Made by a program: the position numbers and the translations under genes
The notes under the pieces: model-generated
Told to the model about the DNA's origin: nothing
Databases searched by the model: none
Seen by the model: only the letters and a program-made list of their open reading frames with translations
Shown: positions 53,901-61,949 of the stretch, in pieces
Layout of the letters: every line of letters starts with the position of its first letter
Numbering within the stretch: position 1 is the stretch's first letter
Origin: JANNMJ01 sp031425525
Lineage (GTDB): Bacteria > Bacteroidota > Bacteroidia > Cytophagales > Hymenobacteraceae
Direction of reading: 5' to 3'
DNA: 64,000 bases
Assembly: GCA_031425525.1 (NCBI GenBank)
Contig: JANPJM010000049.1
Span: forward strand, 62,001-126,000

Positions 53901-55317
53901 CCGCATTATCGGAAATCGGCAAATCGCCGCCCACTACGTTGTCGAGGGTATTGAGGCGCACCCGGCCGATGTCGGTGTCGCCGGCGCTGGTAGCCGCCGA
54001 TGAGCAGTAGCCCACCGTGCGGGTACCCACCGAATTGAGGGCCGCAGCCGGTTGGCCGCCGGGGTTCGTGGCGCCGGCGTCGGCCGTAATCACAATATCG
54101 CCGTCGGCGATGGAGGCATCGATGGTCTGGCCGATGGTGGCCGTGCCAGCGATGTCGAAGGTGACGAACAGGTAAGCGGTCGCCAGGGTAAACTGCTGGC
54201 TCAGGCCGCTGAACGTGGCGCCGCCGCCCGAGATGGACTGCGTCGTGCCGATCTGCGGATCAGTGCTGGCGCTGAACGTGGCGTCGGTCGAGTACCACAG
54301 CTTCGCGCCGCTCACGGTGGCGCTGGTGTTGGCCGTTGTGATGGCTACACTATTGAGTGTCAGTGTGCCGAGGTTGCCTGTCGTGGCTACGGTAGCGCGT
54401 AGGATTACGTTATTTGTCGAACTGACTTCTACATTGGTGACCGGCACCACCGGCGCGGTGATAGTGGCCGTAATGCCCGAAATGGCACGCGTCACCGGCG
54501 CGGGCGGCGTAAAGGTGTACGTGGTGCCGCTGACGGGGATATGGAGCCCCGTGGTGGCGGGCGGTGTCGGGCGGGCTATCGACCACGAAGACGTAGTACC
54601 AGTACCGGCCGTAGTGCTCGCAGTAGAAGACGAACTGGACGCTTTAGTCAGCGAGCGTACGTTGCCACTGGCGCCCTTCAGGCCCGCGTAGGTGGTGATG
54701 AACGCGTTGGTGCCGGCGGGATCGATAGTCCAGGTGCCGTGCTTGATTTGCACGGTGTTGCTGGTTTCGGTCAGAACAATTTGAAAATTGGCGGCCTGAT
54801 ACTGCCGGTTGCCCCAGTTATCGCCCACATTTTTCCACTGGATGGTGGTGGTTCGCGAACCCACCGCGCCCGTGGTGAGGTAGCGATACTCGGTGCCCCC
54901 CACGCCGGCGTTCCAGTCGGTGTTGGTCGCCGAAATCAGGTTTTCATCGGCTGCGTTGGTCGAGCTGAACGCGCTGCCAGTCGAGGTGGTGCGGCCGGTG
55001 CCGAACAGGGCATCCGTCGATGGGCCGGTCATGCCCACGGTGCCCAGCTTGATGAAGCCGTTGGTGTTGAGCATAAACCGGGTCATCGTCACGCCATTGT
55101 AGGTGAAGTTGAACCCGATGGGTAGCTCCGCCGAGGTAGCGTCGTTGTTGTTCGCCACGCTGATGGCGTTGCCGGTAGCGCCCAGGTCGGTGTACGTCCC
55201 GGTGGTGACGGCAAAAGAATAGGTGCTTACCTGCGCCTGCGCGCTGGAAGCACCTAGAAGCGCAATCGCGCCGGTGTACAGAAAGGCCCGGCAGCGTTGC
55301 CACGCGGCCTGAGCCAT
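47959..55317 (-). CDS. Very large T9SS-secreted adhesin
   Basis: 2452 aa from the ATG at 55317; signal peptide RAFLYTGAIALLGASSAQAQ. N-terminal module (TGNAISVANNNDATSAELPI then GFNFTYNGVTMTRFMLNTNG) like the neighbouring adhesin. A GEVED-type domain follows (IDFNRDGDFNDPGEQVAFGT, FGETEDYTVTI), an FN3 unit (VEFGPAGFMPGTG) and a second lectin-like module (about residues 730-930). Five pre-peptidase-type repeats come next, each with NDxxxxA and xDDVWY-like strings. Then come a beta-solenoid-like stretch (about 1850-2150) and a C-terminal sorting domain (VQVYPNPVAQNAELRVDLTN ... GVYSLRVQAG). Probably an adhesin or sheath protein displayed via PorU. Confidence 0.85.
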   Translation of the reverse strand: MAQAAWQRCRAFLYTGAIALLGASSAQAQVSTYSFAVTTGTYTDLGATGNAISVANNNDATSAELPIGFNFTYNGVTMTRFMLNTNGFIKLGTVGMTGPSTDALFGTGRTTSTGSAFSSTNAADENLISATNTDWNAGVGGTEYRYLTTGAVGSRTTTIQWKNVGDNWGNRQYQAANFQIVLTETSNTVQIKHGTWTIDPAGTNAFITTYAGLKGASGNVRSLTKASSSSSTASTTAGTGTTSSWSIARPTPPATTGLHIPVSGTTYTFTPPAPVTRAISGITATITAPVVPVTNVEVSSTNNVILRATVATTGNLGTLTLNSVAITTANTSATVSGAKLWYSTDATFSASTDPQIGTTQSISGGGATFSGLSQQFTLATAYLFVTFDIAGTATIGQTIDASIADGDIVITADAGATNPGGQPAAALNSVGTRTVGYCSSAATSAGDTDIGRVRLNTLDNVVGGDLPISDNAAATGTYTDFTAVAPTTLQIGESYTLRVNAIDPSGSLFAAFLTAFIDFNRDGDFNDPGEQVAFGTGSATVSNVATAAERQAQAIITVAAGATLGTTRMRVILSETAPRAACEVYTFGETEDYTVTIAPAPACPSPGGLSVTNVTSNSAEVSFSLGVGGTTTEVEFGPAGFMPGTGTLVTGLTSSPYTITGRLPQTAYDVYVRRDCGGSNSSRVGPLNFTTTKAPMAYAITRTEGISFSSIRPTDMDPTASAPVPFATTNADDQLSNEMSFSNPAFFPNGFNFDYPTAGTAVGGLKISTNGWLTFNTAETLNRLTNDLDVGTNTVAPYWDDLSGASTDSIRYALSGLAGSQVLTIEWMTWQRDLVTGSNHNFQVKLYEGTDRVEFVYGQMSQFDGAGNGTTLTSYSVGLNGNPTTQIASQQFENTAVFANLANDLLRGAPACNTRIAFVPGTYVAASDPTAAAPANDDCGSAIQVSVGEFPAAAFCTLYTTALATASPALPAVPVCTGPATAGTPDDDVWFAFTVPGVGSKAISVRAAGSYNFNPVLQLFSGTCAGFTAISCANVTTPTNGGSETILATALTGGQTYYARVYHQDVGAGGTSSNSTFGLDVFVTPPIPGNDEPAGAVAIGGATCTPINGTTLGATATATPTNPCAGTADDDVWYSVVLGGANNSLEVSLAGVGSFNGVLSLYSGAPTTNLSCANATTSGIEGISRSGLTAGTYYIRVHSLGALASNTGSFTICARTFVSVANDECAGAVALPVNATCVTTNGTTVNATGSTAPLPPTCSVTTPVNDVWYTVTGVTNLRLTVTGANFNPVVQLMTSTGGCAGTFTTVLCRNVSTTFTETLVSQGLTPATTYYVRVQGALSEPNGAFTICAQEMVAPANDQPAGAITLAVGVTGCNSPTAGTTNLATATASIPTCAPTALGTPDDDVWYKFTPTIASPSILVQEEAGKDMVVQLLREVPTGSGTFQTIECVDAVTGGAEQIDASGLVVGQPYFIRIYSLGSTATVQGDFTVCVSQQPKTVSTVAITQASTVAVGQGSADNPILRLQVRILGGVGNQRLQSITFRSNNSDATNADLNTNGVKLWVSRNTVFDGTAALIGSGRNFNGAGDVTFTPNYNFPGGQNYVYLTYNVKPTAVVGNTLDAQLLPTTVLIEGVNVTATTPNPTGTRAIAPPAPANDEPCAAIALTVQTVRPTFTAGTTNGAFDSSPTIVGTCQGLSNAEKDVFYRVIAPATGELNVDLRKPVGSTLGDTRLYLYSYTTCGGSLTVLDCDDDDGVGTLSSMHTTGLTPGATLMLRVAMDLTSDPTGTFEIAVTDRIIFTGGVSSALDPAVIGNFFPTIEPATVNANNPSLTTVLAASVVVAPANATTMPTAGTNLTLGGLDIRTGATLTHTAGTLTVNGATVVTGNFVSNPAATLALGTSGASASTLAVGAGTRTFENLTIGNIGAVLQGPGAVQIKRLLTLDGQLTTNGKPLTLLSDATGTAMAVNAVGGAVVGNARVQRYLDPSANPGLGYRHFSSPVTNTTVADLAATSFQPIVNSAYNAATDPNAYSLRPFPNVYDYAEPRITSAFPLFERGYRSPGDLTDALVSGRGYTVYLQGIVKPDFVGTLGNGDVTVPVENTNGLSNSGWNLLGNPYPSPIDWDSFAPATLTAAGLNVQVSVYKSEQPYANGLDGVYLTRANGMGSLTDGLIPMGQGIFVRRPATGSATLTFTNALRPLTYANPSHFRGLPTADTRPMVDLSLHQVGRVTADMTTVYFETGATPLADTYFDGYKLRSTGDMPSIFTRTATGDELAVNGLPLLDAATTTVVPLGVEVAITGAYKLNLAAIRNVPANVPVLLRDLMTGTTQDVRTNPAYAFSMDASHRGARFELVFGAANNPLGAATALGDVVVQVYPNPVAQNAELRVDLTNLPATVSAVGATLLDNLGRVVGRTSLVARDGALSGGIGTAGLARGVYSLRVQAGATTVVRRVVVE

Positions 55318-55614
55318 TGTCTTGAATTCGGGGTCGCCGCGACGTGCGGGGCGCGGAGCCCGTGGGGGAAAGAGGTGTTGCATCCGGTTTGAGGGGATTG
55401 GTGGAAAAAAACTGACGGTTGATTCAGCGTAACAGCAGGGTGCAGCTACGCGCTAAAGCACAATCGGTAATAGATTGATGATGCTAAGCTAACACTTTTT
55501 CCGCGATACGGAACTAGCGAGTTGCGATAGATTTCGGTGTGGTACGCAAGCAGTACAACTCGCCCAAGGCGTTTACTGGGTAGCTCGGTGCGCTGGTTAG
55601 GAAAAGCAGACTGT

Positions 55615-57786
55615 TCATCCGGCCCGCCACCGCACCTGCACGCGCACATCGGTGCGGCGCGGCCCCTGAATTTCTTCCAGCCCGGAGCCGATGGTGGTTT
55701 CGTCGCGCTGCAAGGTGCGGGCGGCGCGGAGCCATACATCGAGGTGGCGGTTGATGGCGTAACGCAGCACTCCGTATACCCGCGAGCCACGCCCGCTCAA
55801 CGCCGGAATACTGAAGGCGTACAGCACGTCGGACTCATAGAGGTACTGGCGATTGTCGAAATTATCGGTATCGAACAAGGCAAACCGCGTGTCGAGCGCG
55901 ACCCGCCGCGAAATGGCGAAGTTTAGGTCTTGGGCCACCGCGATGCCCGTAGTGCGCCCGCCCGCGCCCAGCCGGTACGACGAGCCCTGCACCCGTGAGC
56001 GCAATTCGAGCTTTGCCGATGGCTTGAACGCGGCGTACACGACCATATTTTGCCGCGTGCCGAGGCCCACTTGCTGCACCGGATCGGCACCGACGGCGCT
56101 CGCCGACAGGTTGCGGTCTTTGCGCTCGACCCGAAATTGGGCGTACATCGTCGTGAGCTTGTCGGGGCGGTACAGGACGCGGGCGAGCCACTCGTCGCCG
56201 CCCGAATTGATGGTCGCCACCGTCGAGCGAAGCCACGGAAACCGGAAGCGGTCGTAGTACGCACTCAGCTCCCACTTGGCGATGGGGCGGATTTTGATGC
56301 CCATGTACACCCCGCGCTCATTGACCGGAAAAGTGCCTTCGCCGAAGGCATTGCCGTAAAAAGACTGGAAATCGCGGGCGTAATCGCGCACGATAACCGC
56401 CGCATCTACCGTGGCGCTCAAACTCGCCACCACGCCGTGGACGTGACCCCAGCCGCCGCTTTTGCTGCGCGCCGATTCGCCAAAAACCGTCGCCGAGCCC
56501 ACCGTCCAGGAGTAATGCGCGCCGAGGCCGGTGTTGTCGGTGCCCCGAAAGGCAAAGCGGTTGTACGGTAAATCGCGGCGCTGGATGGCAGCCGAATAGT
56601 TCGTGGCCACGCCCGTGAGACCCACTTGCAACGTACGCGACGGGGCTGTCCAGGTGACATCGGCGCCGCCGAGGGTTTCCGTGACGTTGCGCCGCCGCGC
56701 CAACTCGCTGGTGGTGCGGTGAAAGCCCGTGAGCGAGAGCGCCGAAAAGCTCTCGCCGATGATTTGGTCGCTATCGAGGCTATCGACGACGAGCCCCGAC
56801 CCATCGACCCGCTTCCGCGAGCCGAACGCCGAAACCTCCACGCCGCCACCCACGCGCACCGTGGCCGCCGCCCCGCGTAAGTAAATGGTTTCCAACACTG
56901 AGGTGTACGGCCGGATGCCCGAATTGGGCCGCCGGACCGTAGCCACGGTTTCGGCGCCTTTGCCTACCGCAAAGCCCGCGCTCAAGAGCAAGCCCTGCCC
57001 AAACTGTACCTGGTAATCGCCGACGGCGACGGTTTTCAATCGCCCGCGCTCGTACAGCACGGCGTGCGCCGAGAGAAAATCGGGGCCGTATTGGCGGTTG
57101 TCGGGGTTCCAGCGGAGTTGCTCGCCGGCGTCTTTTTCGGCCGTAATCCCGAAGGAATAATCGTGAAAGTGGGTTGTGCGAAACCGCGCATACATCTGCT
57201 CCGGCGAGCCCAAGTAGCGACTGGAGGGTCTGCCTTGGTAGAGCGTGGGGGCCGTGTAGCCCTTTTTTCCTTCCAGCGTCCGCGATACGCGCACAATCAA
57301 GGCAGTATTGTCGCCGTCGGTGAGGCGCGCGAAAAACTTGCGCCGGTCAGTTTGCAAGCCGGTTTCGGGCACCGTCACGAACGGCAGCAGCTTGTACACG
57401 GTCGGCAGGTCGAAGCCGGGCACGGCTTGCAGCTCGTAGAGCGAGAGCAGCGCGCCGTGCTGGCGCAGGTGTCGTTGCAGGCTTGCTATCTGATTGGGAG
57501 TCAGGATAAATAACGAGCCCAATTCTTCAGGCGTCGCGGTGTTGAGGTTGAGCGGCGACTGAAAATACTGCGACAGATTTTCGTACAGATCTTCGTAGGA
57601 AGCAGAAGCGTCATCGCCGCCTTGTTGGGCGAAAAGCTCCTGAATCAGGAGGTCGAAATCGAGGTTTTGCGGGCGCCGGTACTGTTGGGCACCCGCGCCA
57701 AAGCTGCCCAGCAGTAAGAGCAGCAGTAAAACAGACCCGGCCAGACGCTTCGTCGGGCGGCGGGTGCCGGTGACGGGCGCGCTCAT
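55615..57786 (-). CDS. Helix-hairpin-helix plus outer-membrane barrel protein
   Basis: 723 aa. Signal peptide (LAGSVLLLLLLLGSFGAGAQ), then a ComEA-like HhH pair (LNLNTATPEELGSLFILTPN, LYELQAVPGFDLPTVYKLLP) and a long barrel with repeated strands ending in arginine-rich loops (VWLRAARTLQRDETTIGSGL then GPRRTDVRVQVRW at the end). This architecture is common in Bacteroidota but has no firm function; HhH domains suggest contact with nucleic acid or protein. It overlaps the PorQ-like gene by four bases (ATGA), so they form one operon. An AT-rich gap of 230 bp separates it from the big adhesin. Confidence 0.85.
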   Translation of the reverse strand: MSAPVTGTRRPTKRLAGSVLLLLLLLGSFGAGAQQYRRPQNLDFDLLIQELFAQQGGDDASASYEDLYENLSQYFQSPLNLNTATPEELGSLFILTPNQIASLQRHLRQHGALLSLYELQAVPGFDLPTVYKLLPFVTVPETGLQTDRRKFFARLTDGDNTALIVRVSRTLEGKKGYTAPTLYQGRPSSRYLGSPEQMYARFRTTHFHDYSFGITAEKDAGEQLRWNPDNRQYGPDFLSAHAVLYERGRLKTVAVGDYQVQFGQGLLLSAGFAVGKGAETVATVRRPNSGIRPYTSVLETIYLRGAAATVRVGGGVEVSAFGSRKRVDGSGLVVDSLDSDQIIGESFSALSLTGFHRTTSELARRRNVTETLGGADVTWTAPSRTLQVGLTGVATNYSAAIQRRDLPYNRFAFRGTDNTGLGAHYSWTVGSATVFGESARSKSGGWGHVHGVVASLSATVDAAVIVRDYARDFQSFYGNAFGEGTFPVNERGVYMGIKIRPIAKWELSAYYDRFRFPWLRSTVATINSGGDEWLARVLYRPDKLTTMYAQFRVERKDRNLSASAVGADPVQQVGLGTRQNMVVYAAFKPSAKLELRSRVQGSSYRLGAGGRTTGIAVAQDLNFAISRRVALDTRFALFDTDNFDNRQYLYESDVLYAFSIPALSGRGSRVYGVLRYAINRHLDVWLRAARTLQRDETTIGSGLEEIQGPRRTDVRVQVRWRAG

Positions 57787-58664
57787 TGACCCAGCGCGTT
57801 ACCGGGCGTGGGAGTGCCCGCTGCGGCCACGCTACCGAACGTATACGTCAAGCCCACGTGGTGGCTCAAGCCGAGGCGCGATTGCGTGCCGAGGGCGTAA
57901 TCGAGCTGAAAATCGCTTTTGCGGGCGCCTACGCCAAAGTTGAACGCCTCGGTAAGGGCATTGAACCCCGCCCGAACCGCCACCGCCGGGTGCGGCACGT
58001 ACTCGACGCCCCCAACCACGGCCGCTGCTAAATCGATGTTTTTGTGCAACTCCAGGTTCACGAGCAGCTTGTCGCTGGGTCGGTAGGAGAAGCCGCCTTT
58101 GAGCAACGTGGGTAGCCGTTCGTCGGTATCGGGGTTGATTTTGACTTGGTTGAGGTTGTAGCCGTAGGCGCCCAGCCAGAGTTTGGGCCGCAACTGCACT
58201 AGCCCGCCCGCCGAAACCGCCACCGCGCGGCGGCTTTGCAGCCCTTCCGTCGCGATTTGCAACATATCGGCCTTGATTCCCAAACTGAACGGCCCTTGCC
58301 GGTACGCATACCCCAGGCCGGCGCGCGTTTCAGAATAAACGGCATCACCGAACCGCACTACGTCGAGGCCCGCCACGCCTAATCGGCCGCTTTGCACCGG
58401 CAGCGCTCCCGCCAGCCCGCCCGTGCGGAAGGCGCTGACGCCAAAGCGGTTATCGGCGTAAACGCCGAGCGTAGGGCGGGTGAGCCAGCCCAGTCCGCCG
58501 ATATTGTTGCTCACGGCCCACGCATCGCTGAGGGTAACGGCGGCGTTGGCGAGCCCCACGGCGCGGGCGCCGGTAGGGGCGGGCTCGTTGCCGGCACGGG
58601 CCGGCCCCGCGAGCAGCCCCGCGAACGCGAGCAAAAACAGAATTCGGGTAGGATGTAGATACAT
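57783..58664 (-). CDS. PorV/PorQ-family outer-membrane barrel protein
   Basis: 293 aa. Signal peptide (RILFLLAFAGLLAGPARAG), then the family start GARAVGLANAAVTLSDAWAV then SNNIGGLGWL, and repeated barrel strands. Relatives (PorQ, UPF0164) belong to the FadL-like group and help in T9SS surface assembly or in lipid transport. The gene is separate from porV and overlaps the HhH-barrel gene. The assignment to the family is good; PorQ itself is not certain because the sequence is short and diverged. Confidence 0.78.
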   Translation of the reverse strand: MYLHPTRILFLLAFAGLLAGPARAGNEPAPTGARAVGLANAAVTLSDAWAVSNNIGGLGWLTRPTLGVYADNRFGVSAFRTGGLAGALPVQSGRLGVAGLDVVRFGDAVYSETRAGLGYAYRQGPFSLGIKADMLQIATEGLQSRRAVAVSAGGLVQLRPKLWLGAYGYNLNQVKINPDTDERLPTLLKGGFSYRPSDKLLVNLELHKNIDLAAAVVGGVEYVPHPAVAVRAGFNALTEAFNFGVGARKSDFQLDYALGTQSRLGLSHHVGLTYTFGSVAAAGTPTPGNALGQ

Positions 58665-58734
58665 GAAGCGCCAATATACTAGAGATTTGCGGAGTGGGCG
58701 CCTGACTGCGTGGGGCCAGATGCGCGCCGGAGCC

Positions 58735-58742
58735 TACGTTTG
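58735..58742 (+). promoter_or_regulatory. -7 box TACGTTTG 7 nt before the nuclease start
   Basis: Exact TAnnTTTG match on the plus strand; the transcript would be leaderless or nearly so. Confidence 0.55.
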
Positions 58743-58749
58743 TGGTCTG

Positions 58750-60204
58750 ATGCCCATTCGACTTCTCATCTCCGCGTTGTGGCTGCTGACCGTCACGGCC
58801 GCCGCCTGCGACCGTCCGCCGACGTCGGTTGTCCGCCCGCCGGTGGCGGGTGCGCCCCTGCTCAACCCGCCGCCGGGGGTCAGCGAGTCCTTCGATAAAG
58901 GCCGAAAGGGCGCTTACACCACTGCCGAAGAAGTGCTACCCAGCGGCCCGTGGCTGCTCACCGAAACCCTGATCGGTGGGAGCGCGCAAGACCATAAAAA
59001 CGGCCGCGCCGCCCTGCGGATGAAACCCGACGGCCGCGCCGAAATGCGCTTCGATGTGGCGGGCGCGGTGCGCGTGACGGTGCGCGCCGCCGCGTTTGGT
59101 AAGGATGCCCCCGCGCCGTGGCAGTTGTTGCTGTCGCAGAACCAGGGGCGCTCGTGGAACACCGTAACGGCCACGCAAACCGCCGCCGAAGGCGCCTTGC
59201 GCGAAGTAAGCATCGTGGTGGCGCCGCGTGGGCCGGTGCGGTTTGCGCTAAAGCACGCGGGCGCTGATGGCCGCATCAATTTCGATGATTTTCGGGTCGA
59301 GGTGAACACTTCCGGCGCCACCGCCGTGGTGGTGCCGGCGGAGGTTCCCAGCGCCCCAAGCCCTGCCCCCGCCGACCGGGCGCCATCGGCGGCAGCGTCC
59401 CCGCGCGTGCCGCGCGGAAACGCGGAAACCGGCACCCGCAACCGGCTAAACGTCAATCATCTCGCCCTCGGCAATCCGTCGAATGCGACCCCTGACGATC
59501 CGACCAACTACCTCCTTACCCGGCCCGAATACGCGCTCTCGTACAACCGCGCGAAAAACACCGCCAATTGGGTAAGCTGGCACCTGAGCAACCGCTGGAA
59601 AGGCGACGCCAAGCGCTCGCCCGGTTTTGCGCCGGACGAGGCGCTGCCCGCCGGTTTTTACCGCGTCGAGACCCGCGATTACTCCGGCTCCGGCTTCGAC
59701 CGAGGCCATCTGTGCCCCTCCGACGACCGCGATTTTTCGCCCCTCGAAAACGCCGCCACCTTCCGCCTGACCAACATCATTCCGCAGGCACCGGCCAACA
59801 ACCAAGGCCCGTGGCGCGAGCTGGAAGAGTACGCCCGCACGCTCGCGGCGCGCGGTAGCGAGCTGTATATCGTGGCCGGCCCGGCCGGGCAGGGCGGCAC
59901 GGGCACCAACGGCCCGGCCACCACCATCGGGCGCGGGGCGCAGCAAATCGTGGTGCCCCGCTGGACGTGGAAAATCGTGGCCGTAGTCCCGCGCGGGGCC
60001 ACCACCGCCGCGCTACCGGTGCCCACCCGCGTGATCGCGATTCAGATGCCCAATGACCAATCCGTCGAGCATCATCACTGGGGTGAATACCGCGTGTCGG
60101 TAGCCGAAATCGAAAAGCTGACGGGCTACGATTTCTTCCGGTTCCTACCCAAAGACGCCCAACGCACCCTGGAAACGCGCGCGGACGACGGGCCTACGCG
60201 GTAG
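58750..60204 (+). CDS. DNA/RNA non-specific endonuclease, lipoprotein
   Basis: 484 aa. The N-terminus (LLISALWLLTVTAAACDRPP) has a lipobox-like TAAAC, so it should be lipid-anchored. Residues about 35-190 form a beta-sandwich-like region, followed by a Pro/Ala linker. The C-terminal half is the NUC1 (Serratia nuclease) domain: DYSGSGFDRGHLCPSDDRDF with catalytic His320, then FRLTNIIPQAPANNQGPWRE (conserved Asn) and ELYIVAGPAG. Such enzymes degrade extracellular DNA or RNA for nutrition or defence. Start at 58750 was chosen because it gives the lipobox at the right distance and lies just after a -7 box. Confidence 0.88.
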   Translation: MPIRLLISALWLLTVTAAACDRPPTSVVRPPVAGAPLLNPPPGVSESFDKGRKGAYTTAEEVLPSGPWLLTETLIGGSAQDHKNGRAALRMKPDGRAEMRFDVAGAVRVTVRAAAFGKDAPAPWQLLLSQNQGRSWNTVTATQTAAEGALREVSIVVAPRGPVRFALKHAGADGRINFDDFRVEVNTSGATAVVVPAEVPSAPSPAPADRAPSAAASPRVPRGNAETGTRNRLNVNHLALGNPSNATPDDPTNYLLTRPEYALSYNRAKNTANWVSWHLSNRWKGDAKRSPGFAPDEALPAGFYRVETRDYSGSGFDRGHLCPSDDRDFSPLENAATFRLTNIIPQAPANNQGPWRELEEYARTLAARGSELYIVAGPAGQGGTGTNGPATTIGRGAQQIVVPRWTWKIVAVVPRGATTAALPVPTRVIAIQMPNDQSVEHHHWGEYRVSVAEIEKLTGYDFFRFLPKDAQRTLETRADDGPTR

Positions 60205-60485
60205 TCGCGCCATCGTGTCATCGCTGTCGGGTACTCCTGTATGTTACCCCGTTAGCGGGTCTAGTGAAAAGTAGAGGGTTGGGTATCTTCCCCACCCCAA
60301 TGCACAACCTCTGAGAAAGAGCCGATTCAGCGAAGAGCGAGGCGACGTTCTTCCAGTGGAAAGTCACGACGGCGCTTAACGAACTGACACACCAACGCCT
60401 CTGGCGGCTCTACCTCGCGCACACGTTTCAATTGTCTCAGCGTCCTAACAAGCGCTTGCCGGCTCACGTCGGGGCGCTGGGGCAA
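60205..60485. other. Gap without a supported gene
   Basis: A plus-strand frame from about 60309 reads coding-like (ATFFQWKVTTALNELTHQRL) and runs into the lectin repeats on the other strand, but it has no start. It may be a remnant or chance. Confidence 0.3.
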
Positions 60486-61949
60486 TTACCCTTGATTTGC
60501 CCAGTTCCAGGAGCTGCCGGACCACCAGTTTATCCAAAGATTGCCGTCGCTTCCTTTCGCGAAGACGTAGGGTCGGCCGCCGTCGACGGTGATGGCGCCC
60601 ATCGAGGCCCCCAAGGAGATACCCGCCGGAGTGCCTTGGTTAGACCATTGCCATTCGCTGCCGGACCACCAGTTCACCCAAAGATTGCCGTCGCTTCCTT
60701 CCGCGAAGACGTAGGGTCGGCCGCCGTCGACGGTGATGGCGCCCATCGAGGCCCCCAAGGAGATACCCGCCGGAGTGCCCTGATCCGACCAGTTCCACGC
60801 ACTGCCCGACCACCAGTTAACCCAGAGATGCCCCTCGCTACCGGTGACGAACGTATAGGGTCGGCCGCCATCAATTGTAATGGCGCCTATCGTATTCGCT
60901 ACTTGGGGCCACCAGCCGATCTGCCCTTGCGACCAATAACATAACGTTAGGACGTTTCCGTCCATTAGACAGGACACCTGGTTAGTGGTGCAATTCACGC
61001 AGTTGTTGTTGGGCACGTTGAAATAGCCACTCGAACCGCAGGAGCAATTTCCGTACTCATCGGCTGCGCCGAAAATGTGGCAGGTTTCATGAGCGAAGAC
61101 TTTGTGGATCTGATCTGGCCCCCAGCCATCATTAGAATATTGCATGCACAGTCGCACGCCGCCGGCGTAGGCAAAATGGTGCTGCGGATACTTGGTAAAA
61201 AAGGCTACGTAGGACCAATCGGTTTTTCGCTGGAGCCGCAGGGCCTCGGCATATTGTACGCAGCCAGCGTAGCCCGAGCTGTAGCCGAGCTGTAGCAAGG
61301 CGGGGTCGCGCCACACGGATTCACAACCCTCGTAGGAACTGCATGATGGATTAGGCGTAGCAGTGACAGTCAGGAAGTGAATGTCGTAGACAAACGTGAG
61401 GTCGTTCAATGGAGCGACACTCGTCAGAAACTGTAGTCCTTGGGCAACCTGCTGAACGACGTTATTCTGTTCGGCCGAGCTGAAGGTAAGATCCGCTGTA
61501 TTACCGGCCACCACGATTAGCCCCACTGCTACTGATCCTCGCATGTAGAGGCTCGTTGGTGTACCAGTACTTTTGAGGGGAGATTTTCCAAAGGCAGATT
61601 TCTCGGTTCCATCTTGTTCGGGAGAAATCTTTCCCGGAGGTTGAAACCCTGGCGTATCCCAGCGTAAGGGAGCGGTGGACGATTTAGCTTCCTCGGTGGC
61701 CTTCGCACGGTCTGAGCTCTGCAAGGAACTCCAGGCATCGGCCACAATTTGCGATGTGCTATCTAACGTGTTGGGGGGGGTGGAATAGGAGAATTTTAGG
61801 TTGTTGAGATCGAAATCGTCGGCCAGCCTGGCTTCGAATACGTCCTCCGTAAAGATCTGCGTGACGTGCCCGCCCTGCAATTTGATTTCCGAGACGGCGT
61901 TATCGATGTCGTCGGTGTATCTAAGATGAACCTGTAGGGGACTGATCAT
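60486..61949 (-). CDS. Metalloprotease-like protein with three lectin-type 48-aa repeats
   Basis: 487 aa, about 50-52% GC by eye against over 60% around it. No signal peptide is visible (MISPLQVHLRYTDDIDNAVS). The catalytic part carries HETCHIFGAADEY, the HExxHxxGxxDE zinc pattern with His287, Glu288 and His291, plus a Cys-rich loop (CSCGSSGYFNVPNNNCVNCT). Three C-terminal units of 48 aa follow, each with GAIT(I/V)DGGRPY, DGNLWVNWWSG and WxWxxQGTPAGIS. They look like blades of a PLL/tachylectin-type sugar-binding propeller. A full propeller needs more blades, so the C-terminus may be cut, since the last unit stops at NQG. Two units are almost identical at DNA level. Confidence 0.8.
   Translation of the reverse strand: MISPLQVHLRYTDDIDNAVSEIKLQGGHVTQIFTEDVFEARLADDFDLNNLKFSYSTPPNTLDSTSQIVADAWSSLQSSDRAKATEEAKSSTAPLRWDTPGFQPPGKISPEQDGTEKSAFGKSPLKSTGTPTSLYMRGSVAVGLIVVAGNTADLTFSSAEQNNVVQQVAQGLQFLTSVAPLNDLTFVYDIHFLTVTATPNPSCSSYEGCESVWRDPALLQLGYSSGYAGCVQYAEALRLQRKTDWSYVAFFTKYPQHHFAYAGGVRLCMQYSNDGWGPDQIHKVFAHETCHIFGAADEYGNCSCGSSGYFNVPNNNCVNCTTNQVSCLMDGNVLTLCYWSQGQIGWWPQVANTIGAITIDGGRPYTFVTGSEGHLWVNWWSGSAWNWSDQGTPAGISLGASMGAITVDGGRPYVFAEGSDGNLWVNWWSGSEWQWSNQGTPAGISLGASMGAITVDGGRPYVFAKGSDGNLWINWWSGSSWNWANQG
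60540..60827. repeat. Tandem 144-bp repeats in the lectin-type gene
   Basis: Two near-identical 144-bp units (for example GAAGACGTAGGGTCGGCCGC at 60561 and 60705), and a diverged third further on (to about 60970). They code for the 48-aa blades; near identity points to recent duplication. Confidence 0.75.

Noticed and set aside
60432..60944. Plus-strand repeat protein in the lectin region
   Set aside because: Shadow of the minus-strand 144-bp repeats, which encode clear W/G-rich blades on the other strand.
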